Assembly: GCA_963720765.1 (NCBI GenBank)
Contig: CAVRGS010000001.1
Span: forward strand, 62,001 to 126,000
DNA length: 64,000 nt
Direction: 5' to 3'
Origin: DASUAS01 sp963720765
GTDB lineage: Bacteria; Actinomycetota; Acidimicrobiia; IMCC26256; DASPTH01
This document shows, one piece after another, positions 16,851-25,334 of this stretch. A program made the position numbers and the translations under genes. Every line of letters starts with the position of its first letter. Within the stretch, counting starts at the first letter, position 1. Below the pieces are notes generated by a model. The model was given only the letters and a program-made list of their open reading frames with translations. It had not been told where the DNA came from and made no database searches.

Positions 16851-17774
16851 ATGCTGCAGGACGAGAAGATCCTGGTCACCGGCCCGGCGGGGCGCATCGC
16901 GTTCGGGTTGGCTCGGTCGTTGGTGGGCGACAACGAGGTCTGGGGCATCGCCCGCTTCTCCGATCCCGCCACCCGCGACAAGGTCGAGGCACTCGGCGTG
17001 ACCACACGCACGCTGGACCTCGCCGACGGCGACTTCGGCGATCTGCCCGACGACTTCACCTATCTGTTGCACCTCGTCGCCGACTTCAGTCCCGACGACT
17101 ACGACCGCGCCCTGCGCGTGAACGCCGAGGGCACCGGGTTCGTGCTCGAGCACTGCCGCAACGCGAAGGCGGCGCTGGTGATGTCGACGGTCACGGTGTA
17201 CAAGCCGCATCCCGATCCGTGGCACGCGTTCCGCGAAGACGATCCGCTCGGCGACGCCATGGCGCCACCCTCTGCGCCGTACTCGGTCACGAAGATCGCG
17301 GAAGAGGGGGTGGCGCGCTACTGCGCGCGCTCGTTCGACCTCCCGACGACCATCGCCCGGATGGGTGCCGCGTACAGCGACCAGAGCGGTTTGCCGGTCT
17401 GGCATCTCGATGCCATCGCGGCCGGAGCACCGGTGCACACGCGCTGGGACCCGATGACGTACAGCCCCATCCACGACGACGACATCTGCGCGCACCTCGA
17501 GCCGTTGCTCGACGCCGCGAGCGTGCCGGCGACCATCGTGAACTGGGCGGGCGACGAACCGGTCAGCGTCCAGGAGTACTCGGCGTTCTTCGGCAGCCTG
17601 CTGGGCGTCGAGCCCGAGGTGGTGGTGACGGAGATCCCGGGCGCGTCATGCGGCTCGATCGCCGACGGCACGAAGCGCCGTGCGATCACCGGTCCGTGCC
17701 GTGTCGGTTGGCGCGACGGGTTCCGTCGCGTCGCCGAGCACTTCTACCCCGATCGTGTGCAGCGACATGGGTGA
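16851..17774 (+). CDS. NAD-dependent epimerase/dehydratase
   Basis: Extended short-chain dehydrogenase of 307 residues. The nucleotide site is ILVTGPAGRIAFGLARSL (TGxxGxI type) and the catalytic pair is Y-S-V-T-K in APYSVTKIAEE, preceded by VMSTVTVYK, in which the Ser/Thr of the triad lies. Residues about 230-285 (INWAGDEPVSVQEY) form the small substrate domain. Sugar-nucleotide or steroid-type substrates are both possible. ATG 16851 follows GGGGGAGA. Its last codons overlap the sulfotransferase start by 8 bases, so it is the first gene of a coupled trio. Confidence 0.85.
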   Translation: MLQDEKILVTGPAGRIAFGLARSLVGDNEVWGIARFSDPATRDKVEALGVTTRTLDLADGDFGDLPDDFTYLLHLVADFSPDDYDRALRVNAEGTGFVLEHCRNAKAALVMSTVTVYKPHPDPWHAFREDDPLGDAMAPPSAPYSVTKIAEEGVARYCARSFDLPTTIARMGAAYSDQSGLPVWHLDAIAAGAPVHTRWDPMTYSPIHDDDICAHLEPLLDAASVPATIVNWAGDEPVSVQEYSAFFGSLLGVEPEVVVTEIPGASCGSIADGTKRRAITGPCRVGWRDGFRRVAEHFYPDRVQRHG

Positions 17775-18915
17775 CGCGATCGACGCCGACGCGCTGCTCG
17801 ATGCGGCGCGCGCGAGCACCGGGCTGGACGACTTCGGCCCGGGTGACTTCCGCGACGGGCTCGAGGTGTTGTTGGAGAGCCTCGATCGTGACGCAGGACT
17901 CCACCCGGCGGCGACCGCCGACGTCGCCGACGATCTCCGACGCCGGCTGGTGAACCGGCTGGAGGTGGAGGCCTGGTACACCGATCACCCGACGATCGAC
18001 GACCTCCCCGTGTTCGGCCCGGTCGACATCAACGGCCTTCCCCGCACCGGCACGACCGCGCTGGCCAACATGCTGTCGCTCGATCCGCAGTTCCGCAGTC
18101 TGCGGCAGTGGGAGCAGGTCCGGCCCTGCCCACCGCCCACGCTCGCGGGCGAGGCGACCGACGAGCGCCGTCTGCAACTGATCCGTGAGAACGAGGCGCT
18201 GCCCGCGGAGCTCAAGGCGATGCACCTCTACGACGCCGACGCGTCGGTGGAGGACACGTGGTTGCTCGGCATGGCATTCCACGGGCAGCAGTACACGGTG
18301 CCGGTGTTCGGGTACCACGCGTGGTGGCGCACCGCCGACGCGACCGCGGCCTACACGTACCACCGACGCGTCGTCAAGCTGCTCGAATCGGAACGTCCAC
18401 CGCACCTCTGGTTGTTCAAGGCGCCGCACCACAATTTCCATCTCGAGGCCATCCTGTCGGCCTATCCCGACGCGCGCTTCGTGATGACGCACCGGGACCC
18501 GGTGCAGGCGGTGCCCTCGTGGGCGAGCCTGGTCTCGGCGATCTTCCCCGTCGGCGCGACCGACCTCGATCTGCACCGGCTCGGTCGCGAGGTGTCGAAC
18601 CACCTGCGCATCGGCGTCGAGCAGGCGATCGCGGCGCGCGCCCGCATCGGCGAGGGCCGCTTCCACGACGTGCACCACCGCGAGTTCGTCGCCGATCCCA
18701 TGGGCACCGTCCGGGGCGTCTACGAATTCCTCGGCTACGAGCTCACGCCGTCGGTCGAGCAGGCCATCGCTGACTGGACCGTCGAGAACCGCTCGGGCGC
18801 CAAGGGCACGCACCACTACACCGCCGAGCAGTTCGGACTGACCGACGCCCAGCTCCGAGACGACTACCGCTTCTACACCGACCACTTCGACGTCGACATC
18901 GAGGGGAAGCCATGA
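17767..18915 (+). CDS. Sulfotransferase family protein
   Basis: PAPS-dependent sulfotransferase-like protein, 382 residues. The 5'-phosphosulfate loop is NGLPRTGTTALANML (about 89-104); downstream are FKAPHHNFHLEAI and RFVMTHRDPVQAVPS, the 3'-phosphate site, and the family C-terminal pattern GTHHYTAEQFGL. Mycobacteria and other Actinobacteria have many such genes next to lipid and steroid catabolic loci. The start at 17767 lies inside the end of the epimerase gene, and its own TGA overlaps the next ATG by four bases (ATGA), so all three are coupled. Confidence 0.9.
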   Translation: MGDAIDADALLDAARASTGLDDFGPGDFRDGLEVLLESLDRDAGLHPAATADVADDLRRRLVNRLEVEAWYTDHPTIDDLPVFGPVDINGLPRTGTTALANMLSLDPQFRSLRQWEQVRPCPPPTLAGEATDERRLQLIRENEALPAELKAMHLYDADASVEDTWLLGMAFHGQQYTVPVFGYHAWWRTADATAAYTYHRRVVKLLESERPPHLWLFKAPHHNFHLEAILSAYPDARFVMTHRDPVQAVPSWASLVSAIFPVGATDLDLHRLGREVSNHLRIGVEQAIAARARIGEGRFHDVHHREFVADPMGTVRGVYEFLGYELTPSVEQAIADWTVENRSGAKGTHHYTAEQFGLTDAQLRDDYRFYTDHFDVDIEGKP

Positions 18916-20135
18916 CCGACACCACGTCCAATCGCGCCCTGCCCACCTGGGCCGACCAGATGCGCGCGCTCGAACGCGTCGGCGACAACCTCATCGCGGC
19001 GTGGCGGCCCGACGGCGCGACCGCGGCCGAGGAGCAGGACATGAACAAGCTCGCGCTGTCGATCCTGGCCGAGGGATACCTGTGCCGGGTGTACACCGAC
19101 ATCCGCCGTCCGGTGTTCATGCCGCTGTGGAATTACGCGTTCAACCAGGGTGGCCCCGACCCCGATTACGTGTACTCGACCGTCGAGATCGACCCACACG
19201 GGATCTACGAGCTCTCGGGCTTCCGCGGTACGTCCCGCTTCGTCGAGATCCAGCCGCAGGCCTACGACATCATGACGCCCGCGCTCATGTCGGGCCGCGG
19301 GGGCACGTCGATGCAGCAGGCGTACGACCTCGACGACCTCACCCTCGACGCCGACGGGGGGTTCCGCGTGATCCTCAGCGCCGAACGACCGGCCGGCCAC
19401 ACCGGGGACTGGTGGGAGCTCGGTGCGCAGACCGTCCGACTGCTCATGCGCCGCTGCTCGTGCGACTGGGTCAACGAGGTCGACGCTCGTGTCGCCATCA
19501 ACCGGCTCGACGACGATCCCGGTCCCGCGAGCGCCGACATGACCCCCGAAGAGGTGGCGCGCCGGTTCTCCGAGCTCGCGGAGTGGATCGAAGGCACGAT
19601 CCTGTTCGACATGGGCCTGGTGCGCTACTACCGGGAGCACCACGGCGTGAACACGTTCCTGCGCTCGACCAAGATCGACGAGATGGGCGGCCTGCCCCGG
19701 CAGGCGTACTACGACGGCATCCACGAGATCGACGACGACGAGGCGCTGATCCTCGAAACGCCCCTGCCGTCGGAGTGCCGCTACTGGCAGGCGTTGGTGG
19801 CGGACGACCGCTTCGCCACCGTCGACTGGGTCAACCGCCAGTCGAGCCTCAACGATGCGCAGGCGCACATCGACACCGACGGCTGGTTCCGCGCCGTGAT
19901 CTCGCACCGGGATCCCGGTGTGCCGAACTGGCTCGACAAGGCCGACTTCCCCTGGGGCGTCATCCAGATGCGCTTCTTCGTTGCGAACGAGTACCCGAAC
20001 CCGGTGATCGAGAAGGTGAAGGTCGCCGACGTCCGCGCGCACCTGCCCGCCGACACCCCGGTCGTGTCCCCCGAGCAACGACGCGAGCAACTGCGCGCGC
20101 GACGCGAAGGCGCGCAGCTCCGCCGCCTCTGGTGA
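18912..20135 (+). CDS. DUF1214 domain protein
   Basis: A 407-residue protein without signal peptide. The C-terminal half shows the DUF1214 pattern: ECRYWQALVADDRFATVDWV, NRQSSLNDAQAHIDTDGWFR, and SHRDPGVPNWLD. The N-terminal half contains ELSGFRGTSRFVEIQPQAYD, frequent in actinobacterial homologues found beside sulfotransferases. The family has no proven activity. The ATGA overlap with the sulfotransferase gene implies a shared mRNA and probably a shared substrate. Confidence 0.8.
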   Translation: MTDTTSNRALPTWADQMRALERVGDNLIAAWRPDGATAAEEQDMNKLALSILAEGYLCRVYTDIRRPVFMPLWNYAFNQGGPDPDYVYSTVEIDPHGIYELSGFRGTSRFVEIQPQAYDIMTPALMSGRGGTSMQQAYDLDDLTLDADGGFRVILSAERPAGHTGDWWELGAQTVRLLMRRCSCDWVNEVDARVAINRLDDDPGPASADMTPEEVARRFSELAEWIEGTILFDMGLVRYYREHHGVNTFLRSTKIDEMGGLPRQAYYDGIHEIDDDEALILETPLPSECRYWQALVADDRFATVDWVNRQSSLNDAQAHIDTDGWFRAVISHRDPGVPNWLDKADFPWGVIQMRFFVANEYPNPVIEKVKVADVRAHLPADTPVVSPEQRREQLRARREGAQLRRLW

Positions 20136-20153
20136 GTCGTGATCGGCGACTCA
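20133..20153. terminator. Hairpin joining two convergent stop codons
   Basis: TGAGTCG, 7-base loop, CGACTCA. The left arm starts with the TGA of the DUF1214 gene and the right arm ends with the stop of the minus-strand gene at 20151. It could end transcription from both sides; there is no T-tract. Confidence 0.4.
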
Positions 20154-21077
20154 GGTGCCCTGGCACATCCCGTTGGGAGTGGTGTTGTAGGTGCCGTCGG
20201 CGCAGCGCACGTTGACGTTCTCGTGGGAGAACACGCCCTGCGGGCTCTCCCAGCCCGGGACCACCCACGCGTGCACCATGTAGCCGGTGATCGCCATGTA
20301 GATGCCGCCGACACCGGAGCACTGCGCCTGGCTGACGTCGGCATCCGACGGGAACGGCACATCGATCCGGCGATCGGCTCCGTACTTGATGCAGACGTGG
20401 CTGTGTCGGTGCCAGTGGTCGTTGGGACCCGCGAAGCCCTCGGGCGCGCTGCCCATCGCGTAGTACATGAGGCCCACGATCTTGGACGTGGGGCTGGTGC
20501 CGTCGTAGATGAGCGACTGTGCCGCGTTCGGGTCGAACGCGCCGCCCGTCATGGGACCACCGACGTAGTGCGCGCCGCTCCCGGGTGCGAACCCACCCGC
20601 GAGCGTGTAGCCGGCGGCGGTGGCGTCGGCGACGGTCGGGAACTGCATCGCGTGCTCGTGCGCGGCGGTGAGCTGCTGCGCGAGCAGCGCGCGTGTGGGT
20701 GCATCGAGAGGCTGGTCGGGCTGGGCTTCGGCGGCGATGTCGGTGGCCTTCACGCCGTGCACGTGCTGACCGTTGACATCGGTGGCGCCCGCACTCGACG
20801 AACCGCTCGTTGCACCGGCCGCGGTGTCGGAGGTGCCGGCAGAACCCCCGGCGGAGTCCCCGGCGGGAGTCGCCGACACCGTGGGCTGGCTCGGGTCGGT
20901 GTCGGTGAGCAGCACCAGCGACGCACCCACCGTGAACCCGAGCACCAGCACCGCCAACCAACGCGCCGCGCCCGCGGAGTGCCGCCCGGCATGCGGGCGA
21001 CGGCGGCGCGGTACGCGCGAACCGCCGGACCCGCCGGACCCGGCAACTGCCGTCGGCCGATCGAGCACGCTCGTCAT
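20151..21077 (-). CDS. Membrane-anchored protein with His-rich extracytoplasmic domain
   Basis: A 308-residue protein. After a basic, Gly-rich cytoplasmic start comes one membrane segment (ARWLAVLVLGFTVGASLVLL, about 38-57), then a Ser/Ala/Gly-rich linker and an outer domain. That domain carries GSGAHYVGG, AAQSLIYDG, IVGLMYYAMG and DHWHRHSHVCI, an arrangement seen in uncharacterised actinobacterial proteins with a WHxHxxxC motif; a metal site is plausible. The start at ATG 21077 follows GGGGGGAA. It is convergent with the DUF1214 gene. Confidence 0.65.
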   Translation of the reverse strand: MTSVLDRPTAVAGSGGSGGSRVPRRRRPHAGRHSAGAARWLAVLVLGFTVGASLVLLTDTDPSQPTVSATPAGDSAGGSAGTSDTAAGATSGSSSAGATDVNGQHVHGVKATDIAAEAQPDQPLDAPTRALLAQQLTAAHEHAMQFPTVADATAAGYTLAGGFAPGSGAHYVGGPMTGGAFDPNAAQSLIYDGTSPTSKIVGLMYYAMGSAPEGFAGPNDHWHRHSHVCIKYGADRRIDVPFPSDADVSQAQCSGVGGIYMAITGYMVHAWVVPGWESPQGVFSHENVNVRCADGTYNTTPNGMCQGT

Positions 21078-21138
21078 GACGATTCCCCCCGGACCTCGTC
21101 GATGCGCAGGTGGCGCGACGTGACCGAACGCTACTCCT

Positions 21139-22263
21139 TCAGCCGACGACCGCGCTGCGGGCCGCGACCTCCACCGCCTGCGAGTCGGGCACCGCGACCT
21201 CGGCGCCCCGGTCGTCCTGGACACCGACGATCCCCCACGTGCGGGTGGTGAAGTCGATCCAGGGGTAGAAGCCCTTGCCGCCGTTGCCGCTGACGACCTC
21301 GGTGGTGCCGTCGTTCGAGACCACGTCGGGCCAGCAACCGAGTCCGTAGCGGGGGATCCCGGTGATGGCGACGGAGGAGTCGTGGGTGGTGTCGTACCTC
21401 ACCACCTGGTTGCGGATGATCTCGTCGACCGCACTCGCCGACAGGATCCGCCGGCTGTCGGCGTCGCCGTGGTGGAGCAGCATGGCGACGAACGCGCCGT
21501 AGTCGTCGACGGTCGTCGTGGCGCCGAACGCCGGGTTGGGCGCGTCGGGGGCGCCGGGCCACGACGTCGACGCCATCGCGAGCGGTCCGGTGAGCCGCTG
21601 CTGCACGACCGACGCGAAGTCGCCACCGCCGAGCACCTCGACGAGTCGGCCGACCACGAGGAACGGCGAGTTGCCGTAGGAGAACGCGCTCCCGGGGGCG
21701 AACTCGCGAGACGAGCCCGCAAGGATCTGCACGCACGCGCTCAGCGACACGCCGCCGTTCTGACATGCGTTGTCGTGCACGCCGGACGTGTGGTCCATCA
21801 GCATGCGCGGCGTGATGGGTGGGGCGGAGCCGGCGAACTCCGGCAACCAGCGCGCGATGTCGTCGTCGAGCGCGACCACTTGATCGTCGACGAACGTCAT
21901 GAACGTGGCAACGGTGAGCCATTTCGAGGTCGACGCGACGTCGAGCGGAGTCGCACCGGTCACGCCACCGACACCGTGTTCGTGAACGACGGTGCCGTCG
22001 TCGGCGGCGATGCGCAGAAATCCTCCGCTCAACCCCGCGTTGGCGACGCGCTGCTCGAGCGCGGCGTCGACCCCGACGAACGTGTCGCCCGCGTAGGTTC
22101 GCGGCAGCGAGAAGAGGGTCGTCGTCGTGATCGAAGCGGTCGATGGTCCCGACGACGTCGACGTTCTGATCGCCGCGTCATGGCCGTCGCTCGAGCCGCA
22201 GCTGCCGAGCCAGAGCGTGGCGGCGATCGCGACCGCGGCGAGCCGCCCGTGTCGTCCGTGCAT
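21139..22263 (-). CDS. Serine hydrolase lipoprotein (beta-lactamase fold)
   Basis: Exported beta-lactamase-fold hydrolase of 374 residues. Residues 1-22 are a lipoprotein signal ending LWLGSC, so Cys22 would be lipidated and the protein tethered outside the membrane. The catalytic SxxK is S111-T-S-K114 in LDVASTSKWLTVA; YxN is present as YGN in SAFSYGNSPFLV. The region LPEFAGSAPPITPRMLMDHT with SGVHDN is the usual loop of the serine-hydrolase/D-alanyl-D-alanine carboxypeptidase group. Esterase or carboxypeptidase action is likely. It lies just upstream of the end of the Gfo/Idh gene (10-base gap, same strand). Confidence 0.88.
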   Translation of the reverse strand: MHGRHGRLAAVAIAATLWLGSCGSSDGHDAAIRTSTSSGPSTASITTTTLFSLPRTYAGDTFVGVDAALEQRVANAGLSGGFLRIAADDGTVVHEHGVGGVTGATPLDVASTSKWLTVATFMTFVDDQVVALDDDIARWLPEFAGSAPPITPRMLMDHTSGVHDNACQNGGVSLSACVQILAGSSREFAPGSAFSYGNSPFLVVGRLVEVLGGGDFASVVQQRLTGPLAMASTSWPGAPDAPNPAFGATTTVDDYGAFVAMLLHHGDADSRRILSASAVDEIIRNQVVRYDTTHDSSVAITGIPRYGLGCWPDVVSNDGTTEVVSGNGGKGFYPWIDFTTRTWGIVGVQDDRGAEVAVPDSQAVEVAARSAVVG

Positions 22264-22273
22264 CTGGATCGCT

Positions 22274-23257
22274 TTACGTGCCCCGAGGCCGCATGCCCGC
22301 GGCGACGTAGATCGCGTCGATCACGCGCATGTTCGCGATCGAGTCGGGTGGGGGAGTGAGCGTCGGTTCCCCGCGCAGCACCGCCGCGGTGAACGCGTCG
22401 AGTTGGAACTCGTAGGTCGGCCGACGGGAGAAGCGCTCGGTGCGGGTCACGCCGTCGACCTTCACGCGCATGCGGTGCCACATCTGTGGGTTGGTCGGGT
22501 TGATCACGTGCAACTCTCCCCGTGAACCACGGGCGCGCACGAACGTCTTCAGCACGTCGGACGACCACATCGAGCAGGTGATGCGACCGGTGTGTCCGCT
22601 CGGGAACGCCAACTCGGCGGTCATGGCCCGGTCGACGTCGGGCGAACGCAACTTGGCTCGTGCCGAGGTGACCGTCGGTTCCTCCAGACCGAGCAACCGG
22701 GCGAGGTGGACGGTGTAGGTGCCGACATCCATGGTGGCCCCACCGCCGAGGTCGTACTGGTAGCGGATGTCGGAGAACTTCGGCAGGGGGAAGCACAGCA
22801 CGGTCTCGACGTGTTCGAGAGTGCCGAGCTCACCCTGCTCGACCAGCGCGCGCATGCGATCGGCGAGCGGGTGGTACCGGTAGTGGAACGCCTCCATCAC
22901 CACCAGACCGGTGCGGTCGGCGGTCGCGGCGACCTGTTCGGCTTCAGCGGTGTTGCTGGTGAACGGCTTTTCGCACAGCACGTGCTTGCCCGCGTCGAGG
23001 GCGGCGATCGTCCACTCGGCGTGCAGACCGTTCGGGAGCGGGTTGTAGACCGCGTCGATGTCGGGATCGGCGAGGAGGTCGGCGTAGCTGTCGAACACTC
23101 GGGGGACGCCGTGCTTGCTCGCGAACGCATCGGCCCGGGCGCGATCGCGCGCCGCGATGCCGACGACCTCTGCCTCCACCGACGTGCGCGCGGGTTTGAC
23201 GACGGCAGCCGGCGCGATGCGTGCCGCGCCGAGGACACCGAGACGGACCGGGCTCAT
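22274..23257 (-). CDS. Gfo/Idh/MocA family oxidoreductase
   Basis: NAD(P)-dependent oxidoreductase of 327 residues. The Rossmann motif is VRLGVLGAARIAPAAVVKPA; the conserved CEKPFTSNTAEAEQ (the EKP motif whose Lys is catalytic) follows near residue 90, and the C-terminal half is the alpha/beta domain with GGGATMDVGTYTVHLARLL. Members act on sugars, inositols or trans-dihydrodiols. A -10 box 7 nt upstream supports ATG 23257 rather than GTG 23266. The downstream lipoprotein gene may be cotranscribed. Confidence 0.9.
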   Translation of the reverse strand: MSPVRLGVLGAARIAPAAVVKPARTSVEAEVVGIAARDRARADAFASKHGVPRVFDSYADLLADPDIDAVYNPLPNGLHAEWTIAALDAGKHVLCEKPFTSNTAEAEQVAATADRTGLVVMEAFHYRYHPLADRMRALVEQGELGTLEHVETVLCFPLPKFSDIRYQYDLGGGATMDVGTYTVHLARLLGLEEPTVTSARAKLRSPDVDRAMTAELAFPSGHTGRITCSMWSSDVLKTFVRARGSRGELHVINPTNPQMWHRMRVKVDGVTRTERFSRRPTYEFQLDAFTAAVLRGEPTLTPPPDSIANMRVIDAIYVAAGMRPRGT

Positions 23258-23264
23258 CGCCCGC

Positions 23265-23270
23265 ACTGTA
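23265..23270 (-). promoter_or_regulatory. -10 box TACAGT, decides ATG start at 23257
   Basis: TACAGT on the minus strand, 7 nt before ATG 23257; it overlaps the alternative GTG 23266, which is therefore unlikely to be used. Confidence 0.5.
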
Positions 23271-23282
23271 GGGGGAACCGGT

Positions 23283-23702
23283 TCAGGCGCTCTGCGAGAC
23301 CCGTTGGTTCATGTCGCGCAGCAGACGGTAGAGGAGCGCCCGTTCGAGGTCACCGACCTCGATGAACTCCAGGCCGGCGCGCGGTGCTCCGTCGTCGACC
23401 GTCGCGTGCCGGATCTCGCCACGCACCTGGATGCTGGCGCGCCGGTTCTCGCCGAGTGGGACTTCGAGCTCGATGCGATCGCCGATCGTCACCTCGCCGG
23501 CCACGAGATGGAGCCCGGCCCCGTCCATCGAGAGGTCGGTGAGCACGCAGGTCTCGTAGTCGTCACCTGCGTAGTGCAGGTGTTCGCGTTCTTCGTTGAC
23601 CACCCGATAACGGCTCTGCCAGCCCGCGGTTTGACGCTTCGCCTTGCGGCGATCTCCGAAACGAAGCTGTCCCTCTGCTCGAGCTCCACGACGCTTGAAC
23701 AT
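23283..23702 (-). CDS. PilZ domain protein
   Basis: A 139-residue stand-alone PilZ domain, the receptor module for cyclic di-GMP. The N-terminal RxxxR-type region is basic (GDRRKAKRQTAGWQSRYRVV) and the second motif, usually D/NxSxxG, reads DLSMDGAGLHL in VLTDLSMDGAGLHLV. Residues after about 95 (RRASIQVRGEIRHATVDDG) complete the barrel, and the C-terminal helix ALLYRLLRDMNQR is typical. It likely binds c-di-GMP and acts on a partner; none is encoded next to it. ATG 23702 has AAGGGGCGG upstream. Confidence 0.88.
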   Translation of the reverse strand: MFKRRGARAEGQLRFGDRRKAKRQTAGWQSRYRVVNEEREHLHYAGDDYETCVLTDLSMDGAGLHLVAGEVTIGDRIELEVPLGENRRASIQVRGEIRHATVDDGAPRAGLEFIEVGDLERALLYRLLRDMNQRVSQSA

Positions 23703-23794
23703 GGTGGTTCCGCCCCTTGCGCTCCGCCCGGTCTGCACGAAGGGCATCGACGGGCCTGACGACCCGCTGTAGTCAGGGTGACCTCTGCCACGCG

Positions 23795-23828
23795 CGCATG
23801 ACGCGTGACCTTGGTCACGCGTCATGCG
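23795..23828. repeat. Perfect 16-bp inverted repeat with 2-base centre
   Basis: Arms at 23795-23810 and 23813-23828 are perfectly complementary, with TT between. It lies between the end of the VOC gene (23856) and the start of the PilZ gene (23702), both on the minus strand. It may be a terminator of the VOC mRNA, but no T-tract follows; a binding site upstream of the PilZ gene is the other option. Confidence 0.6.
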
Positions 23829-23855
23829 TCGAGCGTCCGGCGGTCGAACCGCCCG

Positions 23856-24263
23856 TCAAGTGGCAGGAGGCGCGAAGAACTCGAGCGCGATCCCATCGGG
23901 GTCGCGGAAGCTCACGCCCGAGCCGTACGCCGCGTCCTTGATGCGGCCACGCTCGATGCCCATCTCGTCGAGACGCGCAGCGCACTTCTCGAGCTCGACC
24001 CGGTCGGCCACGCCGAACGAGACGTGGTCGAGGCCGATGCGGAACTCGCTGAAGTTGCCGGCCGGTGCCTCGGTGCCGTGCTGATGGAGACCGATCAGCG
24101 TTCCGCCTCCGACCAGGTACACCGTGTGGTGCATGTCGGGGTCGGTGTCCTCGTCGATCATCGGCTCGGCGTCGAAGAGCGCCTCGTACCACGGGGCACT
24201 CACGGAGAGGTCGCGCACGGTCAGCGCGACGTGGCTCAGGCGGGGGAACTCACTCATGTCCAT
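23856..24263 (-). CDS. VOC family (glyoxalase-like) protein
   Basis: Single VOC module, 135 residues. It opens LSHVALTVRDLSVSAPWYEA and ends FRDPDGIALEFFAPP, the two halves that bring the metal-binding His (first strand, HVALTV) and Glu (last strand, ALEFF) together; LDHVSFGVAD supplies the second His. Substrate is unknown: glyoxalases, dioxygenases and resistance proteins share the fold. ATG 24263 follows GAAGGAAG; a second in-frame ATG is two codons later. Divergent from the AraC gene at 24327. Confidence 0.88.
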   Translation of the reverse strand: MDMSEFPRLSHVALTVRDLSVSAPWYEALFDAEPMIDEDTDPDMHHTVYLVGGGTLIGLHQHGTEAPAGNFSEFRIGLDHVSFGVADRVELEKCAARLDEMGIERGRIKDAAYGSGVSFRDPDGIALEFFAPPAT

Positions 24264-24326
24264 CTTCCTTCACTCGGAGGTTCACTACTGTCACGCCGAG
24301 TATCCGCACGATCGGGGCGCGCGACC

Positions 24327-25334
24327 ATGACCGAGCAACCGCCCGACCTAGCCGCGACACCGCTCCTGCACGATGCGCTCGAGCAGATCCGACTGGAAGG
24401 CGCGATCTTCTTCCGCACCGAGCTCACCGAACCGTTCGCGTTCGAATCGACGCCGTCGGCCCTCGCCGACCAACTGCATCCCGGCGCCGAACGCGTGATC
24501 CTGTTCCACATCGTCGCACGTGGCTCGTGTTGGGTTGCCGGCGACGACGGCGAGCGGCACTTGGCCGAGCGGGGCGACGTGATCGTCCTCCCCTATGGCG
24601 ACCACCACGTGATCGGCGGGACGTCGACCGCGGCGTGGGTGCCCATCACCGAGCTGATGCGCCCGCTGCCGTGGGACGACCTCCCCGCGATCCGTCACGG
24701 CGGTGGGGGAGCTCGGGTCGACCTGGTCTGCGGGTACCTCGTCTCCGACGACCCGCTGTTCGATCCCGCGCTGCAGGTGTTCCCTCCGGCGTTCGTGGTG
24801 AGATTGGCCGACGGCGCCGCCAGGGGTTGGGTGCAGGCCAGCGTGACGTACGCAGCGAGCGAGAACGTGCCGTCGAACGCGAGCTCGAGCGTCGCGTCGA
24901 AGCGGCTCCCCGAACTGGTGCTCATCGAAGTGTTGCGTCACCACCTCGCGTCGGCACCCGCCGCGGACCACGGGTGGCTCGCCGCGCTGCACGATCCCGT
25001 CCTGGCGCCGGCGCTCGCGCTGCTGCACGGAGATCCCGCCCGCCGTTGGACGGTTGCCGAACTCGCGGCGGAGGTCGCCGTGTCGCGCTCCGTGCTCGAC
25101 GAGCGCTTCCGCGACGTGCTCGGCCGATCGCCGATCCGGTACCTCACCGAGTGGCGCATGCACCTCGCCGAGGAGCTCCTCGACACCACCGTGCTCGGCG
25201 TGGTACCGATCGCGCGGCGGGTCGGCTACGAATCGGAAGAGGCGTTCAGTCGCGCGTTCAAACGCGCGCACGGCGAGTCACCCGGACGGTGGCGAGCGCG
25301 TGCGCGAACCATGATCAACGAGGGGGAACGATGA
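24327..25334 (+). CDS. AraC-family regulator with cupin-type sensor
   Basis: Transcription activator, 335 residues. Residues about 20-200 are the AraC-binding cupin (ERVILFHIVARGSCWVAGDD, then LAERGDVIVLPYGDHHVIGG). The C-terminal ~100 residues hold two helix-turn-helix units: ELAAEVAVSRSVLDERFRDV and PIARRVGYESEEAFSRAFKR, followed by GESPGRWR. The frame is open far upstream; the start is placed at ATG 24327 because the cupin begins there. It overlaps the SDR gene by ATGA, so it is coexpressed with, and probably regulates, that gene. Confidence 0.9.
   Translation: MTEQPPDLAATPLLHDALEQIRLEGAIFFRTELTEPFAFESTPSALADQLHPGAERVILFHIVARGSCWVAGDDGERHLAERGDVIVLPYGDHHVIGGTSTAAWVPITELMRPLPWDDLPAIRHGGGGARVDLVCGYLVSDDPLFDPALQVFPPAFVVRLADGAARGWVQASVTYAASENVPSNASSSVASKRLPELVLIEVLRHHLASAPAADHGWLAALHDPVLAPALALLHGDPARRWTVAELAAEVAVSRSVLDERFRDVLGRSPIRYLTEWRMHLAEELLDTTVLGVVPIARRVGYESEEAFSRAFKRAHGESPGRWRARARTMINEGER

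Noticed and set aside
15281..17953. An 890-codon open plus-strand frame
   Set aside because: It lies opposite the VOC and thioesterase genes and the composition is Arg/Gly/Val-rich with no family motif; it is a high-GC antisense shadow.
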